DNA of 64,000 nucleotides from Yersinia ruckeri ATCC 29473 (GCF_000754815.1 NZ_KN150747.1:1767908-1831907), one strand, 5' to 3'. Counted from the first letter of the stretch, positions 1 through 8,266 are shown. Notes: generated by a model from the sequence alone, not told the origin. Translations and numbers: made by a program.

Positions 1-232
1 GTTGCTGATGGGCTGCTATACGCGCCCTCAGCGCCCCTGTGAAGCGTTCCATTAAACCGGTCTTCAGATTAGGGGTGCAGGCAATACTGTCACCTGTATC
101 GCGGTACTCAGGCAGTCTGAGTACGAAGGTGAAAACGGATGTTCTGGCGTGGGCTTTTGTTGCTTTGCTGATGATTTCAGTAATACGACTCATATAGTCA
201 GAGTTTAGGGGGCCAAATTTACTGTTGGTCAT
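1..232 (-). CDS. Inovirus Gp2/YfjJ-family protein, N-terminal part (cut by window edge)
   Basis: An open frame on the minus strand begins with ATG at 230-232 and stays open to base 1, giving 77 residues that start MTNSKFGPLNSDYMSRITEI. The segment VFTFVLRLPEYRD resembles the N-terminal strand of the YagK/YfjJ inovirus-Gp2-like replication proteins, which recur in CP4/P4-type islands next to AlpA. The rest of the gene, with any catalytic motif, is outside the window, so the call rests on the N-terminal pattern and on the AlpA gene upstream of it. No strong ribosome binding site was seen. Confidence 0.55.
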   Translation of the reverse strand, partial: MTNSKFGPLNSDYMSRITEIISKATKAHARTSVFTFVLRLPEYRDTGDSIACTPNLKTGLMERFTGALRARIAAHQQ

Positions 233-926
233 GAAGATTACTCCTGGGGCATATTTCAATCGTGCGCAGGCCCTGCCAGAGTAAATGGCAGCGATGGAGG
301 CACGAATGAGGGTTAAAGTGACATTAAGTAGAAAGGCATGGTGCTGTAAGGTATGTGTCAACGGTCGATAATGAGAAACTTGACAGTGAATGCTTTTGTC
401 AGTTGAATCTATGCGATGCAGAACAGAGGTGGGTTTAGTTATTGGTGGTCATCATAACTTAATGGATATCATAAGGTGTAAACTATGCTGTTATTATTAA
501 TGATATCTATACCTTCCATTAATTATATTCCAAAAGTGTTTTTTAATGTGCCATGTAATATCCTCGGTGACAAAATTAATATGATTTCGTTTATTTTATT
601 CACTCCTTAACTGGTTGGTTTTATATATTTAGCAATCCATATTCATATGTCTTTCTGTATATTTTATTGTGTATGCTTATCCATGTATGTAATATATATA
701 CTGTATGGGAATAGGATGAAATTACTTTATAGTGCCTTGCAGATAGCGGTTGGACATATTTACTATGCTTAAATTTTACTCCAGGGTTATCAATTCAGAA
801 CTTAAAAGAAAGCATTGTTTTCTGAAAGACCGGGAGCTCTCATGAAACCACTCCTGCTTAATCCATTTTGGGCTTCTGCTAGACCTCACTGGTGATGGTA
901 CAGCCTTTCTTTTTTACCAACATGCT
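233..926. other. AT-rich non-coding stretch between yfjJ-like and alpA-like genes
   Basis: About 690 bases without a convincing gene. The part from 480 to 780 is strongly AT-rich. It probably holds the promoter of the yfjJ-like gene and the end of the AlpA transcript. I see no clear hairpin terminator and no reading frame longer than about 20 codons with a good ribosome binding site. Confidence 0.4.
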
Positions 927-1136
927 TCAGTGACCACGCGAGTCAGTTATACGCTGCTGCACCCAGGCTTCCACTTCACTCGTAAGCCAGCGGGAGCTGC
1001 GCCCCAGTTTGATAGGTTTCGGGAACTGTCCTTCGCTGATGAGTTTGTAGAACCATTTATCGCTGCAGTTGGTGTAGGTAGTTATGAATACCATATCAAC
1101 AAGCTGATCATTCAGCAGAGTAGGTGATGTGTTCAT
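927..1136 (-). CDS. AlpA-family DNA-binding regulator
   Basis: A 69-residue protein of usual AlpA length. It contains the short MerR-like helix-turn-helix of the family (CSDKWFYKLISEGQFPKPIKL, written here only as residues ~24-44) followed by the typical SSRWLTSEVEAWVQQR end. AlpA proteins of P4-like elements activate the integrase or excision genes of the element; that role is inferred here. An AAGGGGA stretch lies ahead of the ATG. It is transcribed toward the yfjJ-like gene, the arrangement seen in CP4-57-like islands. Confidence 0.85.
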   Translation of the reverse strand: MNTSPTLLNDQLVDMVFITTYTNCSDKWFYKLISEGQFPKPIKLGRSSRWLTSEVEAWVQQRITDSRGH

Positions 1137-1420
1137 GGTGGAATCCCCTTTACGTGAAAAGTGAAAGGAGGAATGACTGTTCTCAGTGTTGTGTTGCAGC
1201 CTTCCTCAGAGGATGGGAAGGTCGCGTAAAAAAATAATGATTACGCAATGTTCACTCTGCCTGTTCAGCATCATTACAAAGGTATGGTTGGGCTGAAGTT
1301 GAAAATAGGCAATGCAGATGGCGGAGAGTGAAGGCAGGGAGTTGCTGTTACGGGCAGGGATATCTCATTTTTAGCATCATTATGATAAACATTAAATAAA
1401 ACAAAAGCAGGTCACTTTTA

Positions 1421-1460
1421 TAACCTACTTTAATTTTTATTTACATCTAAAAGTAGGTTA
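1421..1460. repeat. 11-bp perfect inverted repeat upstream of the 1578 gene
   Basis: TAACCTACTTT at 1421-1431 is repeated inverted as AAAGTAGGTTA at 1450-1460, separated by 18 AT-rich bases. It lies about 120 bases before the 1578 gene and is not followed by a T-run, so an operator or recombination-related site is at least as likely as a terminator. The function is not known. Confidence 0.5.
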
Positions 1461-1577
1461 CAATCACGTATTGATGCGACTGCCTGCCAGGAATGTGAGA
1501 TGGATGGCTGAGTGCCGGAAAGCGGTTATCAGGTGGTTTTACTTTTGATGCGGTGGTCATGATAGGAGACGGAGAAG

Positions 1578-2405
1578 ATGGGTTATAAATACAAGGCGAC
1601 GATGTACTATTCTGATGAGGATACAGAGCAGTTTCTCAGGGGAAAGGCAACGAAGCCTAATGGAAAGAAAAGTGCATCGCATTACCTTTATGCGTTAGTT
1701 AGCAGAGAAAGAGAGAACTTGGATATCATTAATACTACTGTAGGTGAAACAGAGGTAATCAAACTGTATCCCCAGTTTACGGTTGGGAAGAGAATTGATT
1801 TCAGTGGCCAGGTTTCTTTTTCGTCATTCATCTCTATCGGTGAAAAGAGAAATAAAACGGCGGATAATAGACTAAAATTAAAAAGCCTGATGGATGCTAT
1901 TGATAATGCAATCGCTTCTGATTTTGCTTTGGACATGCGAAGATTTAAAATATCAGATGATAAAACCGATGAATACAGCTTCTCAGTTATCCTGAAAACA
2001 GAGGTGGACTGCTATTATAACGATGACGTTTTACCAGGTGAGAATTATAAAGGGATTTTTAGAGCTACATGTATAATTATTAATGTCAGCCGGTCTGAAT
2101 GGGGACGGTTGGACGGGAAGTATGATTTTGAGGGGATAAAATATTTTAAATACGAGGAGGTTTTAAAAGCTCAGAATGGAAGGTTTAAAGGGTTATGTAA
2201 AATAGCCGAAATAGATCCCCGAGACAAAATTGGCGCATTTTTCATTCCTGTACGTGTAACTTCAAAAGAATTTCCATATGACAGAATACCTGCAGGTGGA
2301 TTCTGTATTCAGGGGGTTAATGTCGACTTCAACAAGGGAAGAGTGAAACTCAAATCAATGAATACTAGTCAGAAGGAAAGGCATTTCGGATCAGGTATAG
2401 GCTGA
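1578..2405 (+). CDS. Hypothetical island protein, 275 aa
   Basis: The reading frame begins with ATG after a strong GGAGACGGAG ribosome binding site and encodes 275 residues with no signal peptide or membrane segment. It is rich in Lys, Asp, Tyr and Phe, as expected of a soluble protein. I do not recognise the family and see no catalytic motif. It sits between AlpA and the YfjP-like GTPase, where island elements of this type carry variable cargo. The DNA is richer in AT than the GTPase gene downstream, which fits separate acquisition. Confidence 0.7.
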   Translation: MGYKYKATMYYSDEDTEQFLRGKATKPNGKKSASHYLYALVSRERENLDIINTTVGETEVIKLYPQFTVGKRIDFSGQVSFSSFISIGEKRNKTADNRLKLKSLMDAIDNAIASDFALDMRRFKISDDKTDEYSFSVILKTEVDCYYNDDVLPGENYKGIFRATCIIINVSRSEWGRLDGKYDFEGIKYFKYEEVLKAQNGRFKGLCKIAEIDPRDKIGAFFIPVRVTSKEFPYDRIPAGGFCIQGVNVDFNKGRVKLKSMNTSQKERHFGSGIG

Positions 2406-2484
2406 GCCGGTTTAGTTATAAAAATCCACAGACCAATATCATCTCTGTGATAACCAGATTGAATTATTATCACAGGTGATATTG

Positions 2485-3366
2485 ATGAACAACGAACATC
2501 CGGCAGATATGCCGCTGGCGAGGATACTCTCCCGTCTGCCAGCAGATACAGTACGTGAGATACAGCATCATTTCAGTCGTGCCATCTCTTATGAACCCTA
2601 CATCGGACTGATGGGCAAAACCGGTGCAGGCAAATCCAGCCTGTGCAATACGCTCTTTAGCTCTCCTCCTGCAAGCGTCGATGCAGTGAAAGGATGTACC
2701 CATCTTGCTCAACAGTACAAAACCTCTGATGGTCTGCATGCACTTAACATTGTTGATTTTCCTGGGATTGGTGAAACACCAACGCTTGATAAGATGTATG
2801 CCCATTTGTACCAACACTGGTTGAATAGGCTGGACCTGATCGTCTGGGTGCTGAAAGCCGATGACCGCGCATGGAATGATGATATCCGATGTTACCGGCA
2901 GTTGGTTTCTCAGGGCACAGATCCCGCCCGCTTTCTGTTCGTTATCAACCAGGCCGATAAAATCGAGCCTTGCCGGGAATGGGATGCTACAGCCCACCAA
3001 CCTTCTCTGCGGCAGATGCAGAACCTGCAGGAGAAGGTGACTCAGGTGAATACCGTGTTTTCTCCCGTTCATCCTGTCTTGGCGGTTTCTGCCTCTGAAG
3101 GTTTCAATATACCTCGGTGGGTCGAAGCCCTAATCACCGCTTTACCCGACAAAGCCATCAGTGCTGTGACCCGTCATCTTGAGCCTGAGTATCGGACGGA
3201 GAAGGTTACCACTACGGCACAGGAAGGCTTCACCCGCGTTGTAGTTAACATCTTTGACGAAAGCGTGGAGGCCCTGCTTGAGTCACATATTTTAAGAAAG
3301 TGGTTAAAACAGATCCGCTACCGACTGATCTCTCTGGCCAAGTTGCTCTGGCATCGCTTCTTTTAA
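2485..3366 (+). CDS. YfjP/YeeP-family GTPase
   Basis: A 293-residue P-loop GTPase of the Era/TrmE-like group found in CP4-type islands. Visible motifs are G1 GKTGAGKSS (residues ~42-50), G3 DFPGIGE (~91-97) and G4 NQAD (~154-157). The C-terminal third is basic and ends with hydrophobic helices that may touch a membrane. The ATG at 2485 is preferred over a GTG at 2476 because AGGTGA lies six bases ahead of it. The cellular role of these GTPases is not established; the family usually stands beside DUF932, antirestriction and RadC genes, as here. Confidence 0.88.
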   Translation: MNNEHPADMPLARILSRLPADTVREIQHHFSRAISYEPYIGLMGKTGAGKSSLCNTLFSSPPASVDAVKGCTHLAQQYKTSDGLHALNIVDFPGIGETPTLDKMYAHLYQHWLNRLDLIVWVLKADDRAWNDDIRCYRQLVSQGTDPARFLFVINQADKIEPCREWDATAHQPSLRQMQNLQEKVTQVNTVFSPVHPVLAVSASEGFNIPRWVEALITALPDKAISAVTRHLEPEYRTEKVTTTAQEGFTRVVVNIFDESVEALLESHILRKWLKQIRYRLISLAKLLWHRFF

Positions 3367-3391
3367 CGTATGCCCGACAACCTGCCATGCG

Positions 3392-3475
3392 TTCGATCTG
3401 TTTCGCCGATCGAATACAGATAACACATAGTTTTTGGCTATCAATTTAACACTAATGATCGATTTTGCCGATAGA
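3392..3475 (+). promoter_or_regulatory. Two phased 19-bp repeats, candidate operator
   Basis: GATCTGTTTCGCCGATCGA at 3395-3413 and GATCGATTTTGCCGATAGA at 3457-3475 match at 15 of 19 positions and start 62 bases apart, close to six helical turns. The first is also the core of a perfect 7-bp inverted repeat (TTCGATC at 3392, GATCGAA at 3408). They lie directly before the 3613 gene. The spacing and symmetry fit a cooperative regulator site; the regulator is unknown. Confidence 0.5.
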
Positions 3476-3612
3476 TTTGAACGATCGGTCTCGGCTAATT
3501 GATCTTTATTAACGATTATCCCTCCTCATTGTATCCTGATACGATCCCCCTCTGGGGAGGTTGTTCAATCCCAAAACTTTCTAATTTATTATTAATAAAG
3601 GAATATTTCTCT

Positions 3613-4167
3613 ATGTTGAAACCTTATCCGTTTCTCAAGCAAGACACCTACGCCTGGTGTTTGTCCATTGGCCTTCCAATACTCTGGGTACCCTTCGCCA
3701 TTTTCTGCCCTAAAGAGATTGCCCTTGGCCTGTATATGGTGTTTTCCCTTATTTGGGTGCTGCTGGACCGACTCAGCTTGATGAAGCAAGAAAAACTCGC
3801 ACCTTCATTTTTATATTTCCTATTACCGATGGTTTATCTGCGACAACGGGACGAGCGTCAGGGGAAACCTTGGCGTTTGTTACAGGTTTGGCTGATTTGC
3901 ACCGTTTTGTCAGCCGTGGCCGGTAATCATTTTAAAAAGCAGTCGGGTACCGAACAACTTGCAAAGAGCGCCTGTTCTACTGTTAGCCAGATCATGCAAC
4001 GTGAAGGCATTGATGAACGCTGTATTCGCGTAACGGATTTAAAGGAAGAGGTCAGCGGGCGTTTTTATCGGGCTCAGGCACTGATGAACACCGGTAACAA
4101 GGAGCCAATGACCATTGAAGTTAGGGGCAGGGATATTTATGTCGTATTACCCGAACTGGGGGAATGA
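3613..4167 (+). CDS. Membrane protein of unknown function, 184 aa
   Basis: The start at 3613 is chosen because AAAGGA lies about eleven bases ahead; an upstream in-frame start at 3499 lacks a binding site and would run through the non-coding region. Two or three hydrophobic segments occupy residues ~14-55, another ~85-100, followed by a soluble tail of about 80 residues containing one pair of cysteines. The N-terminal membrane block looks like the DUF2628-type layout but I cannot assign a family. It overlaps the next gene by four bases, so the two are translated together. Confidence 0.7.
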   Translation: MLKPYPFLKQDTYAWCLSIGLPILWVPFAIFCPKEIALGLYMVFSLIWVLLDRLSLMKQEKLAPSFLYFLLPMVYLRQRDERQGKPWRLLQVWLICTVLSAVAGNHFKKQSGTEQLAKSACSTVSQIMQREGIDERCIRVTDLKEEVSGRFYRAQALMNTGNKEPMTIEVRGRDIYVVLPELGE

Positions 4168-4661
4168 AAATGACAGATCACTTAAAAAGTATCGCCAGCG
4201 TTCTGCTGTTAAGTACCGGGCTGTTGCTGTCATGTATGAACGCTGCCCAGGCTGAAGGTCAGCGCTGTGCAAAGCCGGTCTTTTATGCGCAGACGCTCAA
4301 CCATAATAAAGAAGTCGAAATCTGCATTAATACCCCATACGTTTCTTATTCCTTCGGTAAAACCGGCGCAACAAATAAAGAGATGGATATCACTGTTCCA
4401 GCGGCCAGCACCACTTACGCGTACCAGAGTAATCAGGTCATCAGTATTCAGGAATTTACTGTGCGAAACGGAGAAACCCGCTACCAGGTATCCGTCGGAA
4501 CAAACGATGAGGGAGAGCCAGTAGCTTCACTTTATGTATTTAAGGGCGCTCCGGACACCGGAAAACTGCTGGCAGAGATAAAGCTCGATTCTCATACGGT
4601 GGTGAACAACATCAGCCACGCATTGGCGGATGACGGTATCGCCCAGGCCGATGGCTTCTGA
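4164..4661 (+). CDS. Exported protein of unknown function, 165 aa
   Basis: The ATG overlaps the stop of the previous gene (ATGA). The first 30 residues form a signal peptide with hydrophobic core SVLLLSTGLLLSC and a probable signal peptidase I cut after AQA. A Cys within the core is badly placed for a lipobox. The mature part has two cysteines (residues ~35 and ~53) that could form a disulfide and alternating polar and hydrophobic stretches typical of a beta-rich domain. No family recognised. It is probably a periplasmic partner of the neighbouring membrane and exported proteins. Confidence 0.7.
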   Translation: MKMTDHLKSIASVLLLSTGLLLSCMNAAQAEGQRCAKPVFYAQTLNHNKEVEICINTPYVSYSFGKTGATNKEMDITVPAASTTYAYQSNQVISIQEFTVRNGETRYQVSVGTNDEGEPVASLYVFKGAPDTGKLLAEIKLDSHTVVNNISHALADDGIAQADGF

Positions 4662-4715
4662 TGCTACATCTGGCCTGTGTGCCAGGATACAAACCGTTGT
4701 TAATAAGGAATTTTA

Positions 4716-5072
4716 ATGATGTTTAAAACCCTGCTTACCACCATGCTACTTGCCGTCGCGCTTCCTGCGCTGGCGGATAATGCACCGCTGTCTGTCAATG
4801 CACAGGAAACTTATCTCCCGAAAGTTAATTTTCCAGTCTGGCAACTGACGCTGACCAGCCTTGAAAATGACATCACTATCCAATCAATCACCCTGAACCG
4901 GGGTAACTGCCTGATTTCAATGTCGGGGAGGGGACAGAATGTGAATAAGCGCCTGGGTTACGGTCAGACACTGTCCTTTACCACTCCTAGTAACAGCAGC
5001 TTCACGCAGTGTCGCCCTCTTGAGCTGAGCGTACAAACAAGTAAAGGCGCTTTTACCTTTAACTGGAAATAA
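4716..5072 (+). CDS. Small exported protein of unknown function, 118 aa
   Basis: Begins with ATG at 4716 or 4719 after TAAGGA. The signal peptide (MLLAVALPALADN, residues ~9-22) is followed by a mature domain of about 97 residues with two cysteines (NCL and QCR) probably paired. Beta-strand-like composition. I do not recognise the family. It lies 54 bases after the previous exported protein and ahead of a strong terminator, so 3613, 4164 and 4716 read as one transcription unit of envelope proteins within the island. Confidence 0.7.
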   Translation: MMFKTLLTTMLLAVALPALADNAPLSVNAQETYLPKVNFPVWQLTLTSLENDITIQSITLNRGNCLISMSGRGQNVNKRLGYGQTLSFTTPSNSSFTQCRPLELSVQTSKGAFTFNWK

Positions 5073-5154
5073 CAGCTTTATCGCATTCTGGATAAAATGG
5101 GTCCCAAATTTTCACCGGTAAATACTTAGCCGGTCATACATTACTGCACTGACA

Positions 5155-5196
5155 GGGCTGTTCCTCCTTCGGGAGGAGCAGCCCTTTTCTTTTTCT
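5155..5196 (+). terminator. Rho-independent terminator
   Basis: GGGCTGTTCCTCC (5155-5167) and GGGAGGAGCAGCCC (5171-5184) form a long GC-rich stem with a TTC loop, followed by TTTTCTTTTTCT. It closes the 3613-5072 unit and separates it from the antirestriction gene group. Confidence 0.85.
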
Positions 5197-5215
5197 ACCC
5201 GATAGGGAGTTAACC

Positions 5216-5344
5216 ATGCGATTAGCCAGCCGCTTTGGATCCGCCAATCTTGTACCCCGTGACCGTCCGCTGATACGTGATGAACTTGCACACTATGTAC
5301 CCAGCATCTTCAGTGAAGATAAACATGAATCACCCATTGACTAA
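5216..5344 (+). pseudogene. DUF932 (YfjQ/YafZ-type) gene, truncated to 42 codons
   Basis: The 42 codons MRLASRFGSANLVPRDRPLI... match, from memory, the opening of the YfjQ/YafZ DUF932 proteins, which in CP4-type islands are about 270 residues long and stand just before the antirestriction gene. Here the frame stops after ...SEDKHESPID, where the family normally continues with the conserved ARYTYIPT region. The next gene begins 14 bases later. An internal deletion removing most of the gene explains this best. A functional short peptide cannot be excluded, since a good GGGAG site precedes the ATG. Confidence 0.7.
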
Positions 5345-5358
5345 AAAGGAGATTCATC

Positions 5359-5811
5359 ATGTCTGCTGAATACAACTCTCACAACAATAATGACGCGACA
5401 ACTACGACAGCGCTTCAGCCCACGCCCGTTGCTGATAGTGCGCGTATTCATTTCTGGCCGGAGCACTTTGGTAGTATCCCGCAGTGGATAACGCTGGAGC
5501 CCCGTATTTTCGCCTGGCTTGACCGACTATGTGCAGAATACCACGGTGACTGCTGGGCATTTTATACCCTGTCCAATGGCGGTGCCTTTATGGTGCCAGA
5601 CACTGAGCAGGACTATGTATTGTTTAATGAACTCAACGGCAACGGGGCCACCGTTAGCCGTGAGGCGGCGGGAGTTGTCGCCTGTCTCATGACGTACAGC
5701 CACCACGCCTGCCGTACCGAGTGTGATGCCATGACGGAACATTATTATCGTCTGCGGGACTACGCCCTTAGCCATCCTGAATGCAGCGGCATCATGCACA
5801 TTATCGACTGA
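5359..5811 (+). CDS. Antirestriction protein, KlcA/ArdB family
   Basis: A 150-residue acidic protein with the family core (residues ~40-85, including EPRIFAWLDRLC, the GDCWAFYTLSNGG stretch and the FMVP motif). ArdB/KlcA proteins relieve type I restriction in the cytoplasm and help incoming elements establish; their mechanism is not mimicry of DNA as in ArdA. A strong AAAAGGAG site precedes the ATG. It is followed by the RadC-like gene after 11 bases. Equivalent to YfjX/YafX of E. coli islands. Confidence 0.88.
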   Translation: MSAEYNSHNNNDATTTTALQPTPVADSARIHFWPEHFGSIPQWITLEPRIFAWLDRLCAEYHGDCWAFYTLSNGGAFMVPDTEQDYVLFNELNGNGATVSREAAGVVACLMTYSHHACRTECDAMTEHYYRLRDYALSHPECSGIMHIID

Positions 5812-5822
5812 GGATTTTTACC

Positions 5823-6302
5823 ATGGAGAAGCAACTGGCTTTGTTTCCGTCCGCACTACCACTTTCAGCGCAGCTGACTATAAAACAGGCACTGGCCTTG
5901 TTGGAGCAGCACTTGTGCGAACCGGGTGCATCATTTACCTCAACCCATGCCACCCGTGACTGGTTACGTTTGAAAATGGCAGGGCTTGAACGTGAGATGT
6001 TTATGGTGCTGTTTCTGGACAACCAACACCGCCTGCTCGAGTGCGAAACGCTGTTTAGCGGCAGTATCAACAGCTCCGAAGTACATCCCCGTGAAATTGT
6101 CAAAGCAGCACTTCGCCACAATGCCGCTGCCGTGGTCCTGGCACACAACCATCCCTCTGGCTATGCAGAACCCAGCGAGGCAGATCGGCAGGTTACTCAG
6201 CGGACAGTTAACGCGCTTACTCTGGTGGAGGTGCGGGTGCTGGATCACTTCGTTGTCGGAGGTAAGGAAGTGGTTTCTTTTGCCGAACGTGGTTGGTTGT
6301 AA
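5823..6302 (+). CDS. RadC-family (JAB/MPN domain) protein, YeeS/YfjY type
   Basis: A 159-residue protein with the JAB metalloprotease-like signature AHNHPSG....SEAD (residues ~109-123), which supplies the metal ligands His, His and Asp, and an upstream Glu. The helix-hairpin-helix of full-length RadC is lacking, as in island-borne YeeS, YfjY and YkfG. Despite the name, no DNA-repair function has been proven for this family. The ATG at 5823 lies just after the antirestriction gene and is preferred to an earlier in-frame start that would overlap it. Confidence 0.88.
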   Translation: MEKQLALFPSALPLSAQLTIKQALALLEQHLCEPGASFTSTHATRDWLRLKMAGLEREMFMVLFLDNQHRLLECETLFSGSINSSEVHPREIVKAALRHNAAAVVLAHNHPSGYAEPSEADRQVTQRTVNALTLVEVRVLDHFVVGGKEVVSFAERGWL

Positions 6303-6305
6303 GAG

Positions 6306-6518
6306 ATGCCAAAAATAGAAGCTTTGTCCGACAGAGAAAGACCCTACGGTCGCCCGGTTACCGATGACGATCTCTGTACCGAATGCTATTACCTCATCCA
6401 TTACCCTGGCAGTTTGTCGTTGTGCAGCCGGTTAGCTGAGGGAAACCGTTGGCCCTGCGCCATCATCGCGGACGGTGACGCGCTTTACTGCGAGCGTTTT
6501 ATCGACTGTCAGGAATAG
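6306..6518 (+). CDS. Small Cys-rich protein between radC-like and yeeU-like genes
   Basis: Seventy residues, three bases after the RadC-like gene and 33 bases before the antitoxin gene. It holds five cysteines, including CTEC, LC and DC at the end, a layout that could bind a metal. In E. coli islands this slot is taken by small proteins such as YeeT/YpjJ, but this sequence does not look like DUF987. The ribosome binding site is weak and it may depend on coupling to the gene before. Function unknown. Confidence 0.55.
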   Translation: MPKIEALSDRERPYGRPVTDDDLCTECYYLIHYPGSLSLCSRLAEGNRWPCAIIADGDALYCERFIDCQE

Positions 6519-6551
6519 CGTGTTTTCCCCTATGACTAAAGGAATACTGAA

Positions 6552-6920
6552 ATGAAACCTACTCCATCCAAAACTATCCCACCGAAGGACACTACCGCCT
6601 GTCTGCAATGGGGGCTTCGGCACGACATCACGCCGTGTTTTGGCGCAAGACTGGTACAGGAAGGCCAACGCCTGCATTTTCTGGCTGATCGTGCTGGTTT
6701 TTGCGGTGTATTCAGCGAGGAAGGGGCCCGACATCTGGATCAGGCTTTCCCACTAATAATGAAACAACTGGAACTGGCATTACTCTCCGGTGAGCTTGAT
6801 CCTCGCTACCAGCGGAGCATCACGCTGAGCCACAATGGCCTGACCTGCGAAGCCGACGCCCTCGGGTCGCACGGCTACGTCTACATCACTATTTATCCGA
6901 CACCTTCAGTAACGGCATAA
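6552..6920 (+). CDS. Antitoxin of type IV pair, YeeU/CbeA/YfjZ family
   Basis: A 122-residue protein with the family hallmarks WGLRHDITPCFGARLVQEG, FSEEGARHLDQAFP and the C-terminal GYVYITIYP strand. CbeA-type antitoxins do not bind the toxin; known members stabilise MreB and FtsZ filament bundles and so counteract the partner toxin. AAAGGA precedes the ATG. The toxin gene follows after 74 bases. Confidence 0.92.
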   Translation: MKPTPSKTIPPKDTTACLQWGLRHDITPCFGARLVQEGQRLHFLADRAGFCGVFSEEGARHLDQAFPLIMKQLELALLSGELDPRYQRSITLSHNGLTCEADALGSHGYVYITIYPTPSVTA

Positions 6921-6994
6921 ACCCCAAAAGTTTATCCTTAGGTTACCTCAACGCCTTCACAGTCCCTTTCCTTTCACATTACGAGATAATAACC

Positions 6995-7315
6995 ATGCAA
7001 ACTTTACCCGTATCTCCGACGCGGGAGGCTCAGCTTGGCCCGTCACCCGCAGCTGTCTGGAAACAACTCCTGACGCATCTGTTTGAGCACCATTACGGCC
7101 TGACGCTCAATGACACTCCCTTCTGCTACGAATTCGTAATACAGGAACATATTGAATCCGGCATTTTGCTGAAAGATGCCGTGAATTTTGTGGTCGAACG
7201 CTATGGCCTTTTACGTATTGATCGCAGTAGTTTCTCCTTTGATGAGCCGTCACCGTTTATTAATTTTACCGATATTCTTCGAGCCAGACGAGCAATCGGA
7301 CTGATGAATACTTAA
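6995..7315 (+). CDS. Toxin of type IV pair, YeeV/CbtA/YpjF family
   Basis: A 106-residue protein with the typical N-terminus (VSPTREAQLGPSPAAVWK), the HHYGLTLNDTPF motif, and the VNFVVERYGLLRID region. CbtA toxins inhibit polymerisation of the cytoskeletal proteins MreB and FtsZ, which leads to rounded cells. Length is near the usual ~120, with a shorter C-terminus than E. coli YeeV. It is the partner of the 6552 antitoxin. Confidence 0.92.
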   Translation: MQTLPVSPTREAQLGPSPAAVWKQLLTHLFEHHYGLTLNDTPFCYEFVIQEHIESGILLKDAVNFVVERYGLLRIDRSSFSFDEPSPFINFTDILRARRAIGLMNT

Positions 7316-7432
7316 ATTCTCAGAGCCCATTTCCTGATTTCCACCCCCGAACTTTCTCTTATTTCTACCCGCCGCATAATGCGCCAGCTATGCCCGGTTG
7401 GCGTGTTTGCTTTTATGCATGGAAAACACATT

Positions 7433-8266
7433 ATGCAGACAGAACCCGAAGTATTAACTGACCATACTGAGCTTATATGCTCGACCAATATTGAGCGCAT
7501 CGTTTCCAGACGTAACGCAGCACTGGCACAGACTGAAGCCCTTATCTGCCAGCTTGAAGGCATCTCGGCAACCACCAGCAGCATTGGCGGTGGAATTGCA
7601 AGAGACTGGGCCATGCGACAAGACTTTCGCTGCGGCTGCTGGCTTATGGAGAAAACAGAAACGGCGATGAAAGTGATCACCTGCAATCTTGATCGCGGTA
7701 TATGGCGAGATTTGATGAAGAAATCGGGAATGCTCAGTTTGATGGACGCTCAGGCAAGGGACCAGTGGAACAAAAGTCTTGAGGATGAGAATATTCCTGC
7801 CATCAGTGAAACCAACATACTCAGTACCTTTGAGCAGCTACATCAGAGCAAAGATGAGGTATTTGAGCGCGGGATTATCAACGTCTTTAAGGGATTGTCA
7901 TGGGATTACAAAACTAATAGTCCGTGCAGCTTTGGGAAGAAGATCATCATCAACAATCTCGTTACTCATAATCGCTGGGGCTTTAGCCTTAACTGGGGTT
8001 GGCGACGGGATCAACTGGCAGACCTGGAGAGAATGCTGTTTCTGCTGGATGGCAAACCCATCCCTGACAACCGGGGTGATATCTCTACCCGATTGATGGA
8101 GCATATCCAGGATAATCCGGCTAAGGACGTTTACGAAGAGGAGTTCTTCAGCATTCGTTACTTTCAGAAGGGAACCGCTCATCTGACTTTTAAGCGGCCT
8201 GAGCTGACTCAGAGAATGAATGATATCATTGCCAAACATTATCCGGGCATGTTGGCCCAGCGATAA
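7433..8266 (+). CDS. DUF4942-containing protein
   Basis: A 277-residue soluble protein, recognised as the DUF4942 protein that commonly follows the CbtA toxin in CP4-like islands. Landmarks are the RDWAMRQDFRCGCW stretch near residue 45-60, WRDLMKKSGMLSLMDAQAR and the C-terminal YFQKGTAHLTF motif. No function is established. The ATG at 7433 is chosen over upstream in-frame starts at 7379 and 7415 because GGAA lies eight bases ahead and the conserved part begins here. It is the last coding gene of the island. Confidence 0.75.
   Translation: MQTEPEVLTDHTELICSTNIERIVSRRNAALAQTEALICQLEGISATTSSIGGGIARDWAMRQDFRCGCWLMEKTETAMKVITCNLDRGIWRDLMKKSGMLSLMDAQARDQWNKSLEDENIPAISETNILSTFEQLHQSKDEVFERGIINVFKGLSWDYKTNSPCSFGKKIIINNLVTHNRWGFSLNWGWRRDQLADLERMLFLLDGKPIPDNRGDISTRLMEHIQDNPAKDVYEEEFFSIRYFQKGTAHLTFKRPELTQRMNDIIAKHYPGMLAQR

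Noticed and set aside
930-1127. Plus-strand frame opposite the AlpA gene
   Set aside because: Antisense shadow of AlpA, which has clear homology.
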